A DNA stretch of 64,000 nucleotides from Mariluticola halotolerans (GTDB lineage: Bacteria; Pseudomonadota; Alphaproteobacteria; Rhizobiales; Devosiaceae): positions 2,834,001-2,898,000 of the forward strand of contig NZ_CP090960.1 in assembly GCF_021611515.1 (NCBI RefSeq), given 5' to 3'. Made by a program: the position numbers and the translations under genes. Below the pieces are notes generated by a model. The model saw only the letters and a program-made list of their open reading frames with translations. It was not told the DNA's origin and ran no database searches. Of this stretch, positions 25,350 through 34,546 are shown in pieces. Each line of letters starts with the position of its first letter. Within the stretch, counting starts at the first letter, position 1.

Positions 25350-26642
25350 ATGGCATTGCCGCGTACCGCAGAGCATGACAACGAAACGAGCAGGCATGAA
25401 CCTGGAGAGGCGCTGGTTGTGGCCGATACCCGCATCAGGACTGTCTCGGTTATTGACGCCGATGCCGTGTTGGGGGATCTGAGCAAGAAGCTTTCAGGAT
25501 TGGGCTATCACGTTGTGGATGGTCGTTTCGCTGAGCCGCCCGAGGATTGTGTCGCTGTCATCATGAATATTGCGATGGATCCGGATCTTGTTCTCACCCG
25601 GTCGCTGGCGCAGAAGCACCGTATCGTGTTGATCGCAGAAAACCGGGACTTTGATTTCAGATTGCAGGCCGCACGGGCCGGAGTGGAGGCGGTGCTCTGG
25701 TCCCCGCTTGATCTCGTGGATCTTGGTGCCTGGCTGGCCGATTTTGATGACGCCGAAAAAGAAGCCTATACCATCCTGATCGTGGACGATGACGAACTGG
25801 CGGCAGAAACCTATGCGCTGACGCTGGAGGCGGCGGGCATGCATGTGCATGTTGTCACGGATGCGACCCTGGCGACCGAAGCCGTTGGTCAGGTGATGCC
25901 GGATCTGGTGTTGATGGACTTGCAAATGCCGGGCGCGAGCGGGCTGGAGATAGCCAGGGTTATCCGCCAGTCGCGGCAACATCTTTCCTTGCCGATTGTC
26001 TTTCTTTCGGCTGAACGGGATCCCGAACGGCAGCATATGGCCCGCAAGGTGGGTGGCGACGATTTTATCGTCAAGCCGGTCAATCTGGAGAATCTCGCCG
26101 GCCTTGTTGGCATTCGTGCCGAGCGGGCGCAGGCCCTTCGCCAGGTGATGGAGCGTGACAGCCTCACGGGATTGCTCAACCATGCCCGTTTCAAGGATCG
26201 TCTTGCGGCAGAGTTTGAGCGTTCAAGGCGCACGCAGTCGCCGCTGGCAGTTTGCCTGCTCGATCTCGATCACTTCAAACGCGTGAATGACACTTATGGT
26301 CATCAGGCAGGTGACCGGGTTTTGCAGACGCTGGCCCATTCTCTTGCCGGTGCCTTGCGCCGCACTGATGTGGTTGCCCGGTATGGTGGCGAAGAATTTG
26401 CCATATTGCTGCTGGACACGCCGGTGGAGGATGCCTTCCGAGTGATGGAAAAAATTCGCACAGGGTTCGGCAACATCGTTTTTGATTCTGAAAGCGGGCC
26501 CTATTCGGTGACGCTGAGTGTGGGGATCTGCAACGATCTGGACGCGGTTTCGACGGAAAGCATGGTACGGCGCGCAGATGAAGCGCTTTACGCCGCAAAA
26601 CGCAATGGCCGGAACCAGGTAAAGGTCGCGGATCGTGAATAA
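25350..26642 (+). CDS. PleD-like REC-REC-GGDEF diguanylate cyclase
   Basis: A 430-aa protein. The first REC-like domain (about 31-135) appears degenerate. The second (about 140-255) is intact, with D190 in LVLMDLQMPG and K242 in FIVKPV. The GGDEF domain (about 270-425) has the active GGEEF motif at 346-350 and an RxxD product-inhibition site (RRTD, 337-340) five residues before it. This matches PleD, which makes c-di-GMP upon phosphorylation and dimerisation. CAGGAG precedes the ATG at 25350. Its 3' end overlaps the hybrid kinase start by 8 bp, so the two are probably translated together. Confidence 0.93.
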   Translation: MALPRTAEHDNETSRHEPGEALVVADTRIRTVSVIDADAVLGDLSKKLSGLGYHVVDGRFAEPPEDCVAVIMNIAMDPDLVLTRSLAQKHRIVLIAENRDFDFRLQAARAGVEAVLWSPLDLVDLGAWLADFDDAEKEAYTILIVDDDELAAETYALTLEAAGMHVHVVTDATLATEAVGQVMPDLVLMDLQMPGASGLEIARVIRQSRQHLSLPIVFLSAERDPERQHMARKVGGDDFIVKPVNLENLAGLVGIRAERAQALRQVMERDSLTGLLNHARFKDRLAAEFERSRRTQSPLAVCLLDLDHFKRVNDTYGHQAGDRVLQTLAHSLAGALRRTDVVARYGGEEFAILLLDTPVEDAFRVMEKIRTGFGNIVFDSESGPYSVTLSVGICNDLDAVSTESMVRRADEALYAAKRNGRNQVKVADRE

Positions 26643-29600
26643 TAACCTGCAAGATTTGAAACCCGCGCGGCACAATGCGATCAGGGTCGCCAGTTTGTCC
26701 CTGCTGCTGGCTGTCCTTTATGTTGCGTTTGGCTGGCTGGGTTTGCAATTGGCTGTGCCGCCTGGCTATGCCACCACGGTCTGGCCGGCTTCAGGCATCG
26801 CTGTGGCTGGCTTGCTGTTCTTCGGCGGGGGGTTGGCATCGGGTGTGTTTGTTGGCTCATTTCTGCTTAATGCCTATGTCAGCGGAGCTGTTGGATCCGA
26901 CGGCTTGAATGCAGGTGCGCTGGCAATCGCCTTGGCCATTGCATCGGGATCAACTTTGCAGGCGTTGTTTGCGGCGTTGGTGCTCCGCCGAATTTTTGGC
27001 GTTCCGGTTGCGTTGAAAAAAGTGGCAGATATCGTTGTGTTTGCGTTGCTGGCGGGGCCGGTTCCTGCAGTTATTGCGGCTTCGGTCGGTGTGTCGACGC
27101 TTTTTGTAGCAGGCGTGTTGCCTCAGACGGCCATCGTCGACAACTGGCTCACCTGGTGGACCGGTGATCTTGTCGGCATCGCGGTTTTCCTGCCGATTGC
27201 CTTGTTCAGCCCCTGGCGCCCCTGGGACGTACAATGGTCGGGACGTTCTCTTGCAGGTTTGCAAACGGCTTCTCTGGTTGCCTTGCTGATCCCGGTGGGC
27301 GTGACCTTTTACGCCTGGAAGGTCTCCAGTGAGATTTCGTTCTCCCGCAATCAGGCTGCGTTCGCAGCTATAGCTGAAGATAGCGAACGGGCATTGAGCT
27401 ACCGCATTCAATCCTACACCCAGGGGCTGGATGGCATGGCCGGGCTGATTGGGGCATCCGAGCATGTGACCCTCCAGGAATGGCGCGCCTATGTCGAGGT
27501 GCTTGATGTCGAAGAAACCTTGCCGGGCATCAATGGTATCGGCTTTATCGAGCAGGTGACTGCGGGGCGGCTGGATGATTTCGCCAGGGAAGCGCTGGCC
27601 GATGGTGTTGAGGACCTTGTCATCCATCCTGATACGCCGGCTCCGGCGAATTTTATCATTCGCTACATTGAACCGCTTGCACAGAACAGGCAGGCGGTCG
27701 GGCTGAATATCGCTTTTGAAAGCAACCGTTACAACGCGGCAGCGCGCGCGCGCGATACCGGCGAGCCGACGATTACAAAACGTATATTTCTCGTGCAGGA
27801 TTCAGAGAAAAATGCGGGGTTCTTGTTGTTGCGCCCGGTCTATGCGGCTAACCGGTTGACCGGCACCGTAGAACAGCGCCAGGCTGCGTTCCGCGGTTGG
27901 GTTTATGCGCCGTTTATCAGTAACCGGTTTATGAACAATCTCACTGTCAGTCAGGGCGTGGGGCTCAACCTGAGTGTTTATGATGGGCCAAGCGCTGACC
28001 CGGACCAATTGATTTATTCGAGCACCGGGGTTGCAGAACCGGATGTTGATGCGCGGTTCTCGGTTGAGAAAACCCTCGATGAATTTGGCGAACAATGGAC
28101 GATCGTCTGGACAAGTACGCCGGGCTTCGAGGCGAGCGTTGGCACGAATGAGGCCACCTTGGTGTTGTCGGGTGGATTGTTGCTGTCGGCGCTTTTCGGC
28201 ATCTACCTTCAGTCCTTTGCGCGGCGCGAAAATGCGATCAGGCGCATTGTGGAACAAAAAACCCGCGAGATCGCTGCGCGCGAAGAGCAGACAAGCTCGA
28301 TTGTCGATACGGCGGTTGTTGCGATTTTGCTGTTTGATGCGCAGGGGCGGGTGTTGACCGCGAACAAGGCTGCCGAACAGATCTTCGGCTATCAGGGGGT
28401 TGGTTTTAACGACACAAGCATTGACCAATTGCTGGGGCAGGCGGATGGAGAGCGTGGTCCACACCTGTTGCAGAAACTGACAGGGCGGGCGCCCGCCAGC
28501 GGCCATCAGGGCGCATTGGCTGCGCGGCGCCTTGATGGGGCCGAGCTGTTTGTCGACTTGCAATTGAATAGCTGGAAGACGGAAACCGGCGAGAGCCGAT
28601 ATACGGCAATCGTTCGCGATGTCAGTCTGCACCGGCAGGTCACCATTGCCCTCGAAGAAGCTGAGGAACGCTGGAGCACAGCGCTAAAGGGCGCCAATAT
28701 CGGCGTGTTCGATATTGACTTGACCACAGGGGCATCGATTGTTTCCGACACGTGGTGGCAGATGCTTGGTCTTCAGCCGGATTCTGATGCGAACCCGCAG
28801 GTAGAGTGGCAGAGCCGGGTGCATGAGCAGGATCTGCCGTATATTCAGAAGGCAGACCAGGCCTGTCTTGAGGGCCGGGCCGAGCGTTCAGAGACGGAAT
28901 ACCGAATAAAACATACCAATGGCAGCTGGATCTGGCTGAGGTCGGATGCCAGCGTTACTGCGCGGGACAGCAAAGGCAAGGCGCTGCGGCTGGTGGGTAC
29001 CCAGACCGACATTACCGATCTGAAAGTTGCCGAATCTGCTGTGCGCGCCAGCGAGGAACGTTTCCGCTCGGCCATTGAGAATGCGCCTATCGGCATGGCA
29101 CTGCTTGACCTGCATGGGCGCTGGCTGAAGGTCAATGACGCGCTTTGCAAGTTCATTGGCTATACGCATGATGAATTGCTGCAATCCGATTTCCGGACCC
29201 TTACGCATCCGGATGACCTGGAAACCGATCTGGCCCTTGTGAACGAACTGATAGACGGCAAAATCGAGACCTATCAGCTTGAGAAGCGTTATATTCACAA
29301 GGATGGCCATGCTATCTGGGGATTGCTCAGCGTCTCTATTGCCCGCGATGAGGATGGCAACCCCGCCTATTTCATCTCGCAGATACAGGATATCACGCAC
29401 CGCAAGGAAATGGATCGGCTCAAGAGCGAGTTCATTTCCAGTGTCAGCCATGAGTTGCGCACGCCCTTGACGTCCATTCGTGGCTCCCTTGGCCTGATCG
29501 TGGGGGCGATGGCCAATGATGTGCCTGAGAAAGTGATGCGACTGCTCAATATTGCCCATAAGAACAGTGAGCGCCTGATCCTTTTGATCAACGATATTCT

Positions 29601-30501
29601 CGATATGGAGAAGCTGACGGCCGGCAAGGTGCGGTTCGAAATGAAACACGAAAACCTCGGCGATGAAGTGCGCCAGATCGTGGAAGCCAATCAGGGATAT
29701 GCCGAGCAGTTTGATGTCACTTATGACCTGAACCTGCCGGATGAGCCACTGGTGGCAAATATCGACCAGGCCAGATTTCAGCAGGTTCTGACGAACCTGT
29801 TGTCAAACGCCACAAAGTTTTCGCCCCAGGGCGGGCGGGTGCAGGTGAGCCTGACGCGCAACGGAAACACGGCGCGTATCTCGATCAGCGATAATGGCAG
29901 TGGTATCCCCGCCAGTTTTCACGGATCCATTTTCGAGCCGTTCTCTCAGGCGGATGGGTCTGCGACACGGCAGGAAGGTGGCACCGGGCTTGGATTGCAC
30001 ATTTCCAAGCAGATGGTGGAACGCATGGGCGGTGCCATCGACTATGAGAGTGTCGAGGGAGAAGGGGCGACATTCTGGGTCGATCTGCCACTGATTGACG
30101 AAGGTGCAGCGGTAAAGCTGGTGGCCCGCGATGATTTTGACGGATTGCGCGCATTGCATATCGAAGATGATCTCGATTTCAGTGCCTTTCTGTCGGCGGC
30201 GCTCAAGGACGAGATGCTTTTGGTCAATGCGCCCACACTTGCCGATGGCCGGAAGCATCTGGCGGCGGAATCCTTTGATCTGGTGATTATCGACATTCAG
30301 TTGCCGGACGGCGACGGGTTGAGCGTTCTTGATGGTATTCCCCCTGAGTGGAACAAGCCGGTGATCGTGCTGACCGCTACAGAAATGGTGACGCCCGATC
30401 CACGGGTCAATCTGGTCATCGTCAAGTCAAAGACCCCCGAGGAGAAAATTGTCGAAGCCATTGTGACAGCGGCGCACGAAAAGCGGGCCCAGCCGGCCTA
30501 G
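26635..30501 (+). CDS. MASE1-CHASE-PAS hybrid sensor histidine kinase
   Basis: A 1288-aa membrane kinase. Order: MASE1 multi-helix sensor (about 15-205), a further helix, a periplasmic CHASE domain (about 235-440), a helix near 505-525, three PAS domains (about 545-665, 675-800, 805-925), HisKA with H939 in SVSHELRTPLTS, HATPase with N-box NLLSNATKF near 1055 and GGTGLGLHISKQM, and a C-terminal REC with acceptor D1220 (VIIDIQLPDGDG). MASE1 plus CHASE suggests sensing of both membrane and small extracellular signals. The start is GTG at 26635, inside the end of the cyclase gene. It is the likely phosphate source for the Hpt and REC proteins upstream. Confidence 0.93.
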   Translation: MNNNLQDLKPARHNAIRVASLSLLLAVLYVAFGWLGLQLAVPPGYATTVWPASGIAVAGLLFFGGGLASGVFVGSFLLNAYVSGAVGSDGLNAGALAIALAIASGSTLQALFAALVLRRIFGVPVALKKVADIVVFALLAGPVPAVIAASVGVSTLFVAGVLPQTAIVDNWLTWWTGDLVGIAVFLPIALFSPWRPWDVQWSGRSLAGLQTASLVALLIPVGVTFYAWKVSSEISFSRNQAAFAAIAEDSERALSYRIQSYTQGLDGMAGLIGASEHVTLQEWRAYVEVLDVEETLPGINGIGFIEQVTAGRLDDFAREALADGVEDLVIHPDTPAPANFIIRYIEPLAQNRQAVGLNIAFESNRYNAAARARDTGEPTITKRIFLVQDSEKNAGFLLLRPVYAANRLTGTVEQRQAAFRGWVYAPFISNRFMNNLTVSQGVGLNLSVYDGPSADPDQLIYSSTGVAEPDVDARFSVEKTLDEFGEQWTIVWTSTPGFEASVGTNEATLVLSGGLLLSALFGIYLQSFARRENAIRRIVEQKTREIAAREEQTSSIVDTAVVAILLFDAQGRVLTANKAAEQIFGYQGVGFNDTSIDQLLGQADGERGPHLLQKLTGRAPASGHQGALAARRLDGAELFVDLQLNSWKTETGESRYTAIVRDVSLHRQVTIALEEAEERWSTALKGANIGVFDIDLTTGASIVSDTWWQMLGLQPDSDANPQVEWQSRVHEQDLPYIQKADQACLEGRAERSETEYRIKHTNGSWIWLRSDASVTARDSKGKALRLVGTQTDITDLKVAESAVRASEERFRSAIENAPIGMALLDLHGRWLKVNDALCKFIGYTHDELLQSDFRTLTHPDDLETDLALVNELIDGKIETYQLEKRYIHKDGHAIWGLLSVSIARDEDGNPAYFISQIQDITHRKEMDRLKSEFISSVSHELRTPLTSIRGSLGLIVGAMANDVPEKVMRLLNIAHKNSERLILLINDILDMEKLTAGKVRFEMKHENLGDEVRQIVEANQGYAEQFDVTYDLNLPDEPLVANIDQARFQQVLTNLLSNATKFSPQGGRVQVSLTRNGNTARISISDNGSGIPASFHGSIFEPFSQADGSATRQEGGTGLGLHISKQMVERMGGAIDYESVEGEGATFWVDLPLIDEGAAVKLVARDDFDGLRALHIEDDLDFSAFLSAALKDEMLLVNAPTLADGRKHLAAESFDLVIIDIQLPDGDGLSVLDGIPPEWNKPVIVLTATEMVTPDPRVNLVIVKSKTPEEKIVEAIVTAAHEKRAQPA

Positions 30502-30613
30502 GTGTGTAGCCGCAAACCTGTGCGGCAATTGATCCCGGTCAAGGTGTGGTTCGCCGATCGGGCGCATAAAGGACATGTATTTTAGCCTTTTCTAAACAAA
30601 AAAGGAGAAAAGC

Positions 30614-31906
30614 ATGTCGCATATTGTCATTATTGGCGCGGGTCTCGGCGGGGTCATCATGGCCTATGAGATGAAGGCGAAAATGCGCCCAGAGGACACG
30701 CTGACGGTTGTCAATCTGGGCGCGGTTTACTCTTTTGTGCCGTCCAACCCCTGGGTGGCCATCGGCTGGCGCGACCGCAAGGATACCAGTGTCGATCTGA
30801 CGGATATCTTCAGGCAGCATAATATCGGCTTGCGTACCGAGGGGGCCAAAAGGGTTCGTCCGGACAAGAACCAGGTGGAGCTGAACGGCGGTGATGTTCT
30901 CGAATATGACTATCTGATCATCTCGACCGGACCGGATCTGGCCTTTGATGAAGTACCGGGTCTCGGGCCTGCGGCCAATACCCAGTCTGTTTGTCATGTG
31001 GATCATGCGGTGGAAGCCAAAAAGGCGTTTGACCAATTGGTGAAAAAGCCGGGGCCGGTGGTGATCGGTGCCGTGCAGGGCGCTTCCTGTTTCGGGCCGG
31101 CATATGAATTTGCTTTCATGCTTGATACCGCGCTGCGGCGGGCCGGCATTCGCGATCAGGTGCCCATCACCTATGTCTCGCCGGAGCCCTATGTCGGCCA
31201 TCTCGGGCTCGATGGGGTGGGGGATACCAAGGGATTGCTGGAAAGCGCCATGCGCGAGCGGCATATCAAATGGATCACCAATGCGCGCGTGACCAATGTC
31301 GATCCGGAAACCATGCATGTGGAACAGCTCAACGAGGATGGTACGGTCAAGGCCGAACACGATCTGGCGTTCAACTATGCCATGCTGCTGCCAGCGTTCC
31401 GCGGGGTTGCGGCGGTGCTCGGCATTGAGGGGCTGACCAATCCGCGCGGTTTCATCACCATCGACAAATATCAGCGCAATGCCGCCTTCCCCAATGTGTT
31501 CGGGATCGGGGTTTGCGTCGCCATTCCGCCGGTCGGCAAAACTGCCCTGCCGGTTGGGGTGCCCAAGACCGGGTTCATGATTGAATCGATGGTCACAGCG
31601 ACGGCTGAAAATATCGGCGCGCTGTTGCGGGGCGAAGAACCTCAGGCTGTGGCGACCTGGAATGCGGTTTGCCTTGCCGATTTTGGCGACGAGGGAATTG
31701 CCTTTGTGGCGCAGCCGCAAATTCCACCGCGCAATGTCAACTGGTCCTCACAGGGCAAATGGGTGCATCTCGCCAAGATCGGATTCGAGAAATATTTTCT
31801 CGGCAAGGTCAGAAGCGGCAAGAGCGAGACTTTTTACGAGAATCTGGCGCTCGACATTCTGGGGATCAAAAAGCTCAAGGAAATCCATATCGAGCCGGAT
31901 GAATAG
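30614..31906 (+). CDS. Sulfide:quinone oxidoreductase-like flavoprotein
   Basis: A 430-aa two-dinucleotide-fold flavoprotein with an N-terminal FAD motif IVIIGAGLGGVIMAYEM. Three cysteines sit where SQR enzymes have their catalytic cysteines: C127 (QSVCHVDHA), C159 (GASCFGPAYEF) and C301 (GIGVCVAIPP). SQR oxidises sulfide, passes electrons to quinone and forms polysulfide or sulfane sulfur at the membrane. AAAGGAGAAAAGC precedes the ATG. It is flanked by the signalling island and by the convergent merR-fadD unit; no other sulfur genes are seen, so detoxification rather than lithotrophy is the simplest role. Other type II NADH dehydrogenase-like functions seem less likely given the cysteines. 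Confidence 0.88.
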   Translation: MSHIVIIGAGLGGVIMAYEMKAKMRPEDTLTVVNLGAVYSFVPSNPWVAIGWRDRKDTSVDLTDIFRQHNIGLRTEGAKRVRPDKNQVELNGGDVLEYDYLIISTGPDLAFDEVPGLGPAANTQSVCHVDHAVEAKKAFDQLVKKPGPVVIGAVQGASCFGPAYEFAFMLDTALRRAGIRDQVPITYVSPEPYVGHLGLDGVGDTKGLLESAMRERHIKWITNARVTNVDPETMHVEQLNEDGTVKAEHDLAFNYAMLLPAFRGVAAVLGIEGLTNPRGFITIDKYQRNAAFPNVFGIGVCVAIPPVGKTALPVGVPKTGFMIESMVTATAENIGALLRGEEPQAVATWNAVCLADFGDEGIAFVAQPQIPPRNVNWSSQGKWVHLAKIGFEKYFLGKVRSGKSETFYENLALDILGIKKLKEIHIEPDE

Positions 31907-31929
31907 TCGGTCGCTGATGCAATAAATGC

Positions 31930-32337
31930 TCAGGTATTTGCGGCTTCGCGGCCAAGCCGTTCAGCGGCCAGCTTCCGGATTTCTGTGAGTTCAGCCATCG
32001 TCGTTTTCAGGTCTTCGAGCTGACCGGCCAGAAGTTCCATGCGCGCATCGACCATTTCCACCAGCTTGGCCACCTGGGCGGTGTGGGTGCGGTCGGCGTC
32101 GTAAAGGGAAAGGTATTCGTGGATGTCCTTGAGACTGAAGCCCAGCCGCTTGCCGCGCAGGATAAGGATCAGCCGGGCACGGTCACGGCGGCGGAACACG
32201 CGGGTGCCCCCGACCCGCTCTGGTCTGAGCAGGCCTTTGGATTCGTAAAAGCGTATGGCTCTTGTCGATATGTCGAACTCCCGGGCGAGATCGGCAATTG
32301 CATAGAGGTCATGGCTTTCGGGGTCGGGCCGGTTCAC
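31930..32337 (-). CDS. MerR-family regulator (LiuR-like) of beta-oxidation
   Basis: A 135-aa regulator with the MerR winged helix: YAIADLAREFDISTRAIRFYESKGLLRP, then a dimerisation coiled coil ending in a basic tail. No cysteine metal-binding motif is present, which fits the LiuR group controlling branched-chain and fatty acid degradation rather than metal-responsive MerR. Its GTG start overlaps the fadD stop (GTGA), so it is co-expressed with fadD. Conserved boxes in the divergent fadD/fadE promoters and in the oppA leader are its probable targets. The effector is presumably an acyl-CoA; this is inference. Confidence 0.9.
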   Translation of the reverse strand: MNRPDPESHDLYAIADLAREFDISTRAIRFYESKGLLRPERVGGTRVFRRRDRARLILILRGKRLGFSLKDIHEYLSLYDADRTHTAQVAKLVEMVDARMELLAGQLEDLKTTMAELTEIRKLAAERLGREAANT

Positions 32338-34253
32338 TTTTTCGACTCTTTCATTTTTGCATATTCCTCGCGCAGCTCATTTTTGGAAAGCTTGCCGACG
32401 AGGGTTTTGGGTAGTTCGTCCTTAAAGATGATATCGCGCGGCATTTCCAGTTTGGAAATCTGCCCGCTGAGGAATTTTGTAATTTCCGGCGCACTGGCTT
32501 CCATGCCGGGTTTGAGCTTGACGAAGGCTATCGGGGCCTCCCCGCGATACTCGTCCTCGACACCAATAACGTTACATTCATCCACGGCGGGAAATTTGTA
32601 GATCGCTTCCTCGATGGTACGTGGATAGATGTTGAACCCCGAGGAGATGATCAGGTCCTTGATGCGGTCCACAAGGAATACGTAACCTTCCTCGTCGACA
32701 TAGCCGACATCGCCGGTGCGGAACCAACCGTCGACAAAGGCAGATTCGGAGGCTTCCGGATTGTTGAAATAGCCGAGCATGACCTGCGGACCCTTGATCT
32801 GCAATTCGCCGCGTTCGCCCTGGGCTACCGGTTTGTCCGGATGTTCAATATCGGCAAAACGCACATCGGTGCCCGGTATCGGCTGCCCAATGGACATGTG
32901 CTTTGAGGGCACGCGCAGCGCGGAACAGCAAACGACTGGCGAGCATTCGGTCAGGCCATAGCCTTCAGCCAGAAGGGCGTCGGCGACAGTGGCGAATTCT
33001 TTGCGGGTTTCCTCAGGCAATGCCGCACCGCCAGAGATGATAACCTCCAGATTTTTGAGGTGTTCCTTGCGGGTTTGTCTTGCGGTGGCCAGAGCGTGGG
33101 TGAGGGTGGGCACGGCGGGCAGGACATTCGCCTTGGTGCGCACCAGCAGGTCCAGCAGCGACTTCACGTCGAACCGGGGGAGCATGACCACGCCTGCGCC
33201 ATTGACCAGCGGCACGTTCATGCAAACCGTCATCGCAAAGATATGGAAGAAGGGGAGTACAGCGACCACTTTGGTGGGCGGGTAGAACAGGCCGCAGCCC
33301 CATGCATCGATCTGGTCAACATTGGCGGCAATATTGGCGTGGCTGAGCATTGCGCCTTTCGGGATGCCCGTTGTGCCGCCGGTATATTGTTGTACGGCGA
33401 CATCTTTCTGGAAATCGACCTTCACCGGCTTGGGTTTATGGCCCTTTGCGACCATTGAACCAAAATCTGAAATACTGCTGGCGATGGGCGAGTGGATGGT
33501 GTTGGCGATATCGCCCCGTTTGGCTAAACGGAACAGGAGCGATTTCACCATTGGCAGGGCACTGGTGAACTTGCAGACAATAACTTTCTTGATCGGTCCC
33601 TCGTTGCTCAGCGCTTCCGCCTTTTCAAAAATCTGCTTGAGATCGAGGGTAATCATCAGTTCCGCACCGGCGTCGTCGACGATGTGATGCAGTTCGTTAA
33701 GAGAATAGAGCGGGTTGCAATTGACCACGATGCCGCCCGCCATGTGCACGGCATAATAGGCAATCGGATAATAGGGGGTATTGGGCAGCATCAGGGCAAC
33801 GCGGGTCCCCTTCTTGACGCCGAATTCCGCCTGCAGGGCACCGGCAAAGGCGCGGATCTGTTCGCCAAAGCTTTTGAAACTGGTTTCCGCGCCGAGAAAA
33901 TCGAGGGCGATCTTGTCACCATGCTGGTCGCAGGCGTTCAGAACACGCTCAAATATCGGTGTCTGATCGAGCTTGCATTCCCAGGAGATGTTGTCGGGAT
34001 AATGGTCTATCCAGGGACGGGTGTGGGTTTTTGGTGCGGCCTTGCGCGTTGACTTGCTGGCGGCGGGCTTTTTTGTGGCCGGCTTTTTTACAGACGGTTT
34101 TTTGGCTGCCGCTTTTGTCGCGCTTGCAGCTTTTGATGTCGATGCCGGTTTGGGTGACGCTGCTTTTTTAGAGGTGGTGGCCCTTTTTACCGGTGCTTTT
34201 TTATCGGTCGCGGCCTTCGTGCCAGCAGTTTTTTTATCTTCCGCCTTGGTCAA
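32334..34253 (-). CDS. fadD: Long-chain acyl-CoA synthetase FadD with histone-H1-like N-terminal tail
   Basis: A 639-aa protein. Residues 1 to about 77 are almost only Lys, Ala, Pro, Ser and Thr, resembling histone H1/AlgP tails. The remaining 560 residues are a normal AMP-forming acyl-CoA ligase, with P-loop YTGGTTGIPKGAM, EGYGLTECSP, WFRTGDVGYVD and a C-terminal KTLVGKLSKNELR. It activates fatty acids with ATP and CoA for beta-oxidation. The start is TTG at 34253, supported by a near-perfect GGGAGGA six bases upstream; this start includes the whole basic tail. The first gene of fadD-merR, divergent from fadE. The tail is unusual for FadD and is matched by tails on FadE and PntAA in this window. 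Confidence 0.94.
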   Translation of the reverse strand: MTKAEDKKTAGTKAATDKKAPVKRATTSKKAASPKPASTSKAASATKAAAKKPSVKKPATKKPAASKSTRKAAPKTHTRPWIDHYPDNISWECKLDQTPIFERVLNACDQHGDKIALDFLGAETSFKSFGEQIRAFAGALQAEFGVKKGTRVALMLPNTPYYPIAYYAVHMAGGIVVNCNPLYSLNELHHIVDDAGAELMITLDLKQIFEKAEALSNEGPIKKVIVCKFTSALPMVKSLLFRLAKRGDIANTIHSPIASSISDFGSMVAKGHKPKPVKVDFQKDVAVQQYTGGTTGIPKGAMLSHANIAANVDQIDAWGCGLFYPPTKVVAVLPFFHIFAMTVCMNVPLVNGAGVVMLPRFDVKSLLDLLVRTKANVLPAVPTLTHALATARQTRKEHLKNLEVIISGGAALPEETRKEFATVADALLAEGYGLTECSPVVCCSALRVPSKHMSIGQPIPGTDVRFADIEHPDKPVAQGERGELQIKGPQVMLGYFNNPEASESAFVDGWFRTGDVGYVDEEGYVFLVDRIKDLIISSGFNIYPRTIEEAIYKFPAVDECNVIGVEDEYRGEAPIAFVKLKPGMEASAPEITKFLSGQISKLEMPRDIIFKDELPKTLVGKLSKNELREEYAKMKESKK

Positions 34254-34291
34254 TCTATTCCTCCCGACGCTTTACGCGTTCATACAGATCA

Positions 34292-34320
34292 ATCATCCCA
34301 CCAATTTACGTAAGCGTCAA
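34292..34320 (-). promoter_or_regulatory. fadD promoter with putative MerR (LiuR-type) box
   Basis: On the minus strand, TTGACG (34320-34315), 17-bp spacer, GATGAT (34297-34292). The box TTTACGTAAGCGTCAA (34305-34320, plus strand) overlaps the -35. It matches the box in the fadE promoter at most positions when one is reverse-complemented. Confidence 0.65.
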
Positions 34321-34452
34321 TCTGGTGCCCTATGGATAGTTCAGAACTGGCAGGTCGTTGGCCACTTTTTAGGGTTTGCCGGATATGACATGCTTGACGG
34401 GCATCCTTGCATGATTCCCCGACCGGCATATATTGACTTAATAGGCGTCTGG

Positions 34453-34480
34453 TTGACGTTAACGTATAGCGCACTATGCT
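34453..34480 (+). promoter_or_regulatory. fadE promoter with putative MerR (LiuR-type) box
   Basis: TTGACG (34453-34458), 16-bp spacer, TATGCT (34475-34480). The box TTGACGTTAACGTATA (34453-34468) overlaps the -35; its reverse complement is TATACGTTAACGTCAA, close to the fadD box. The layout mirrors the fadD promoter. Confidence 0.65.
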
Positions 34481-34546
34481 AGGCACAGCAGATGTTGGCG
34501 GACCGCTATTGTGCGGGTTTGCACGACCATATTGAGAGAGGCCCAA

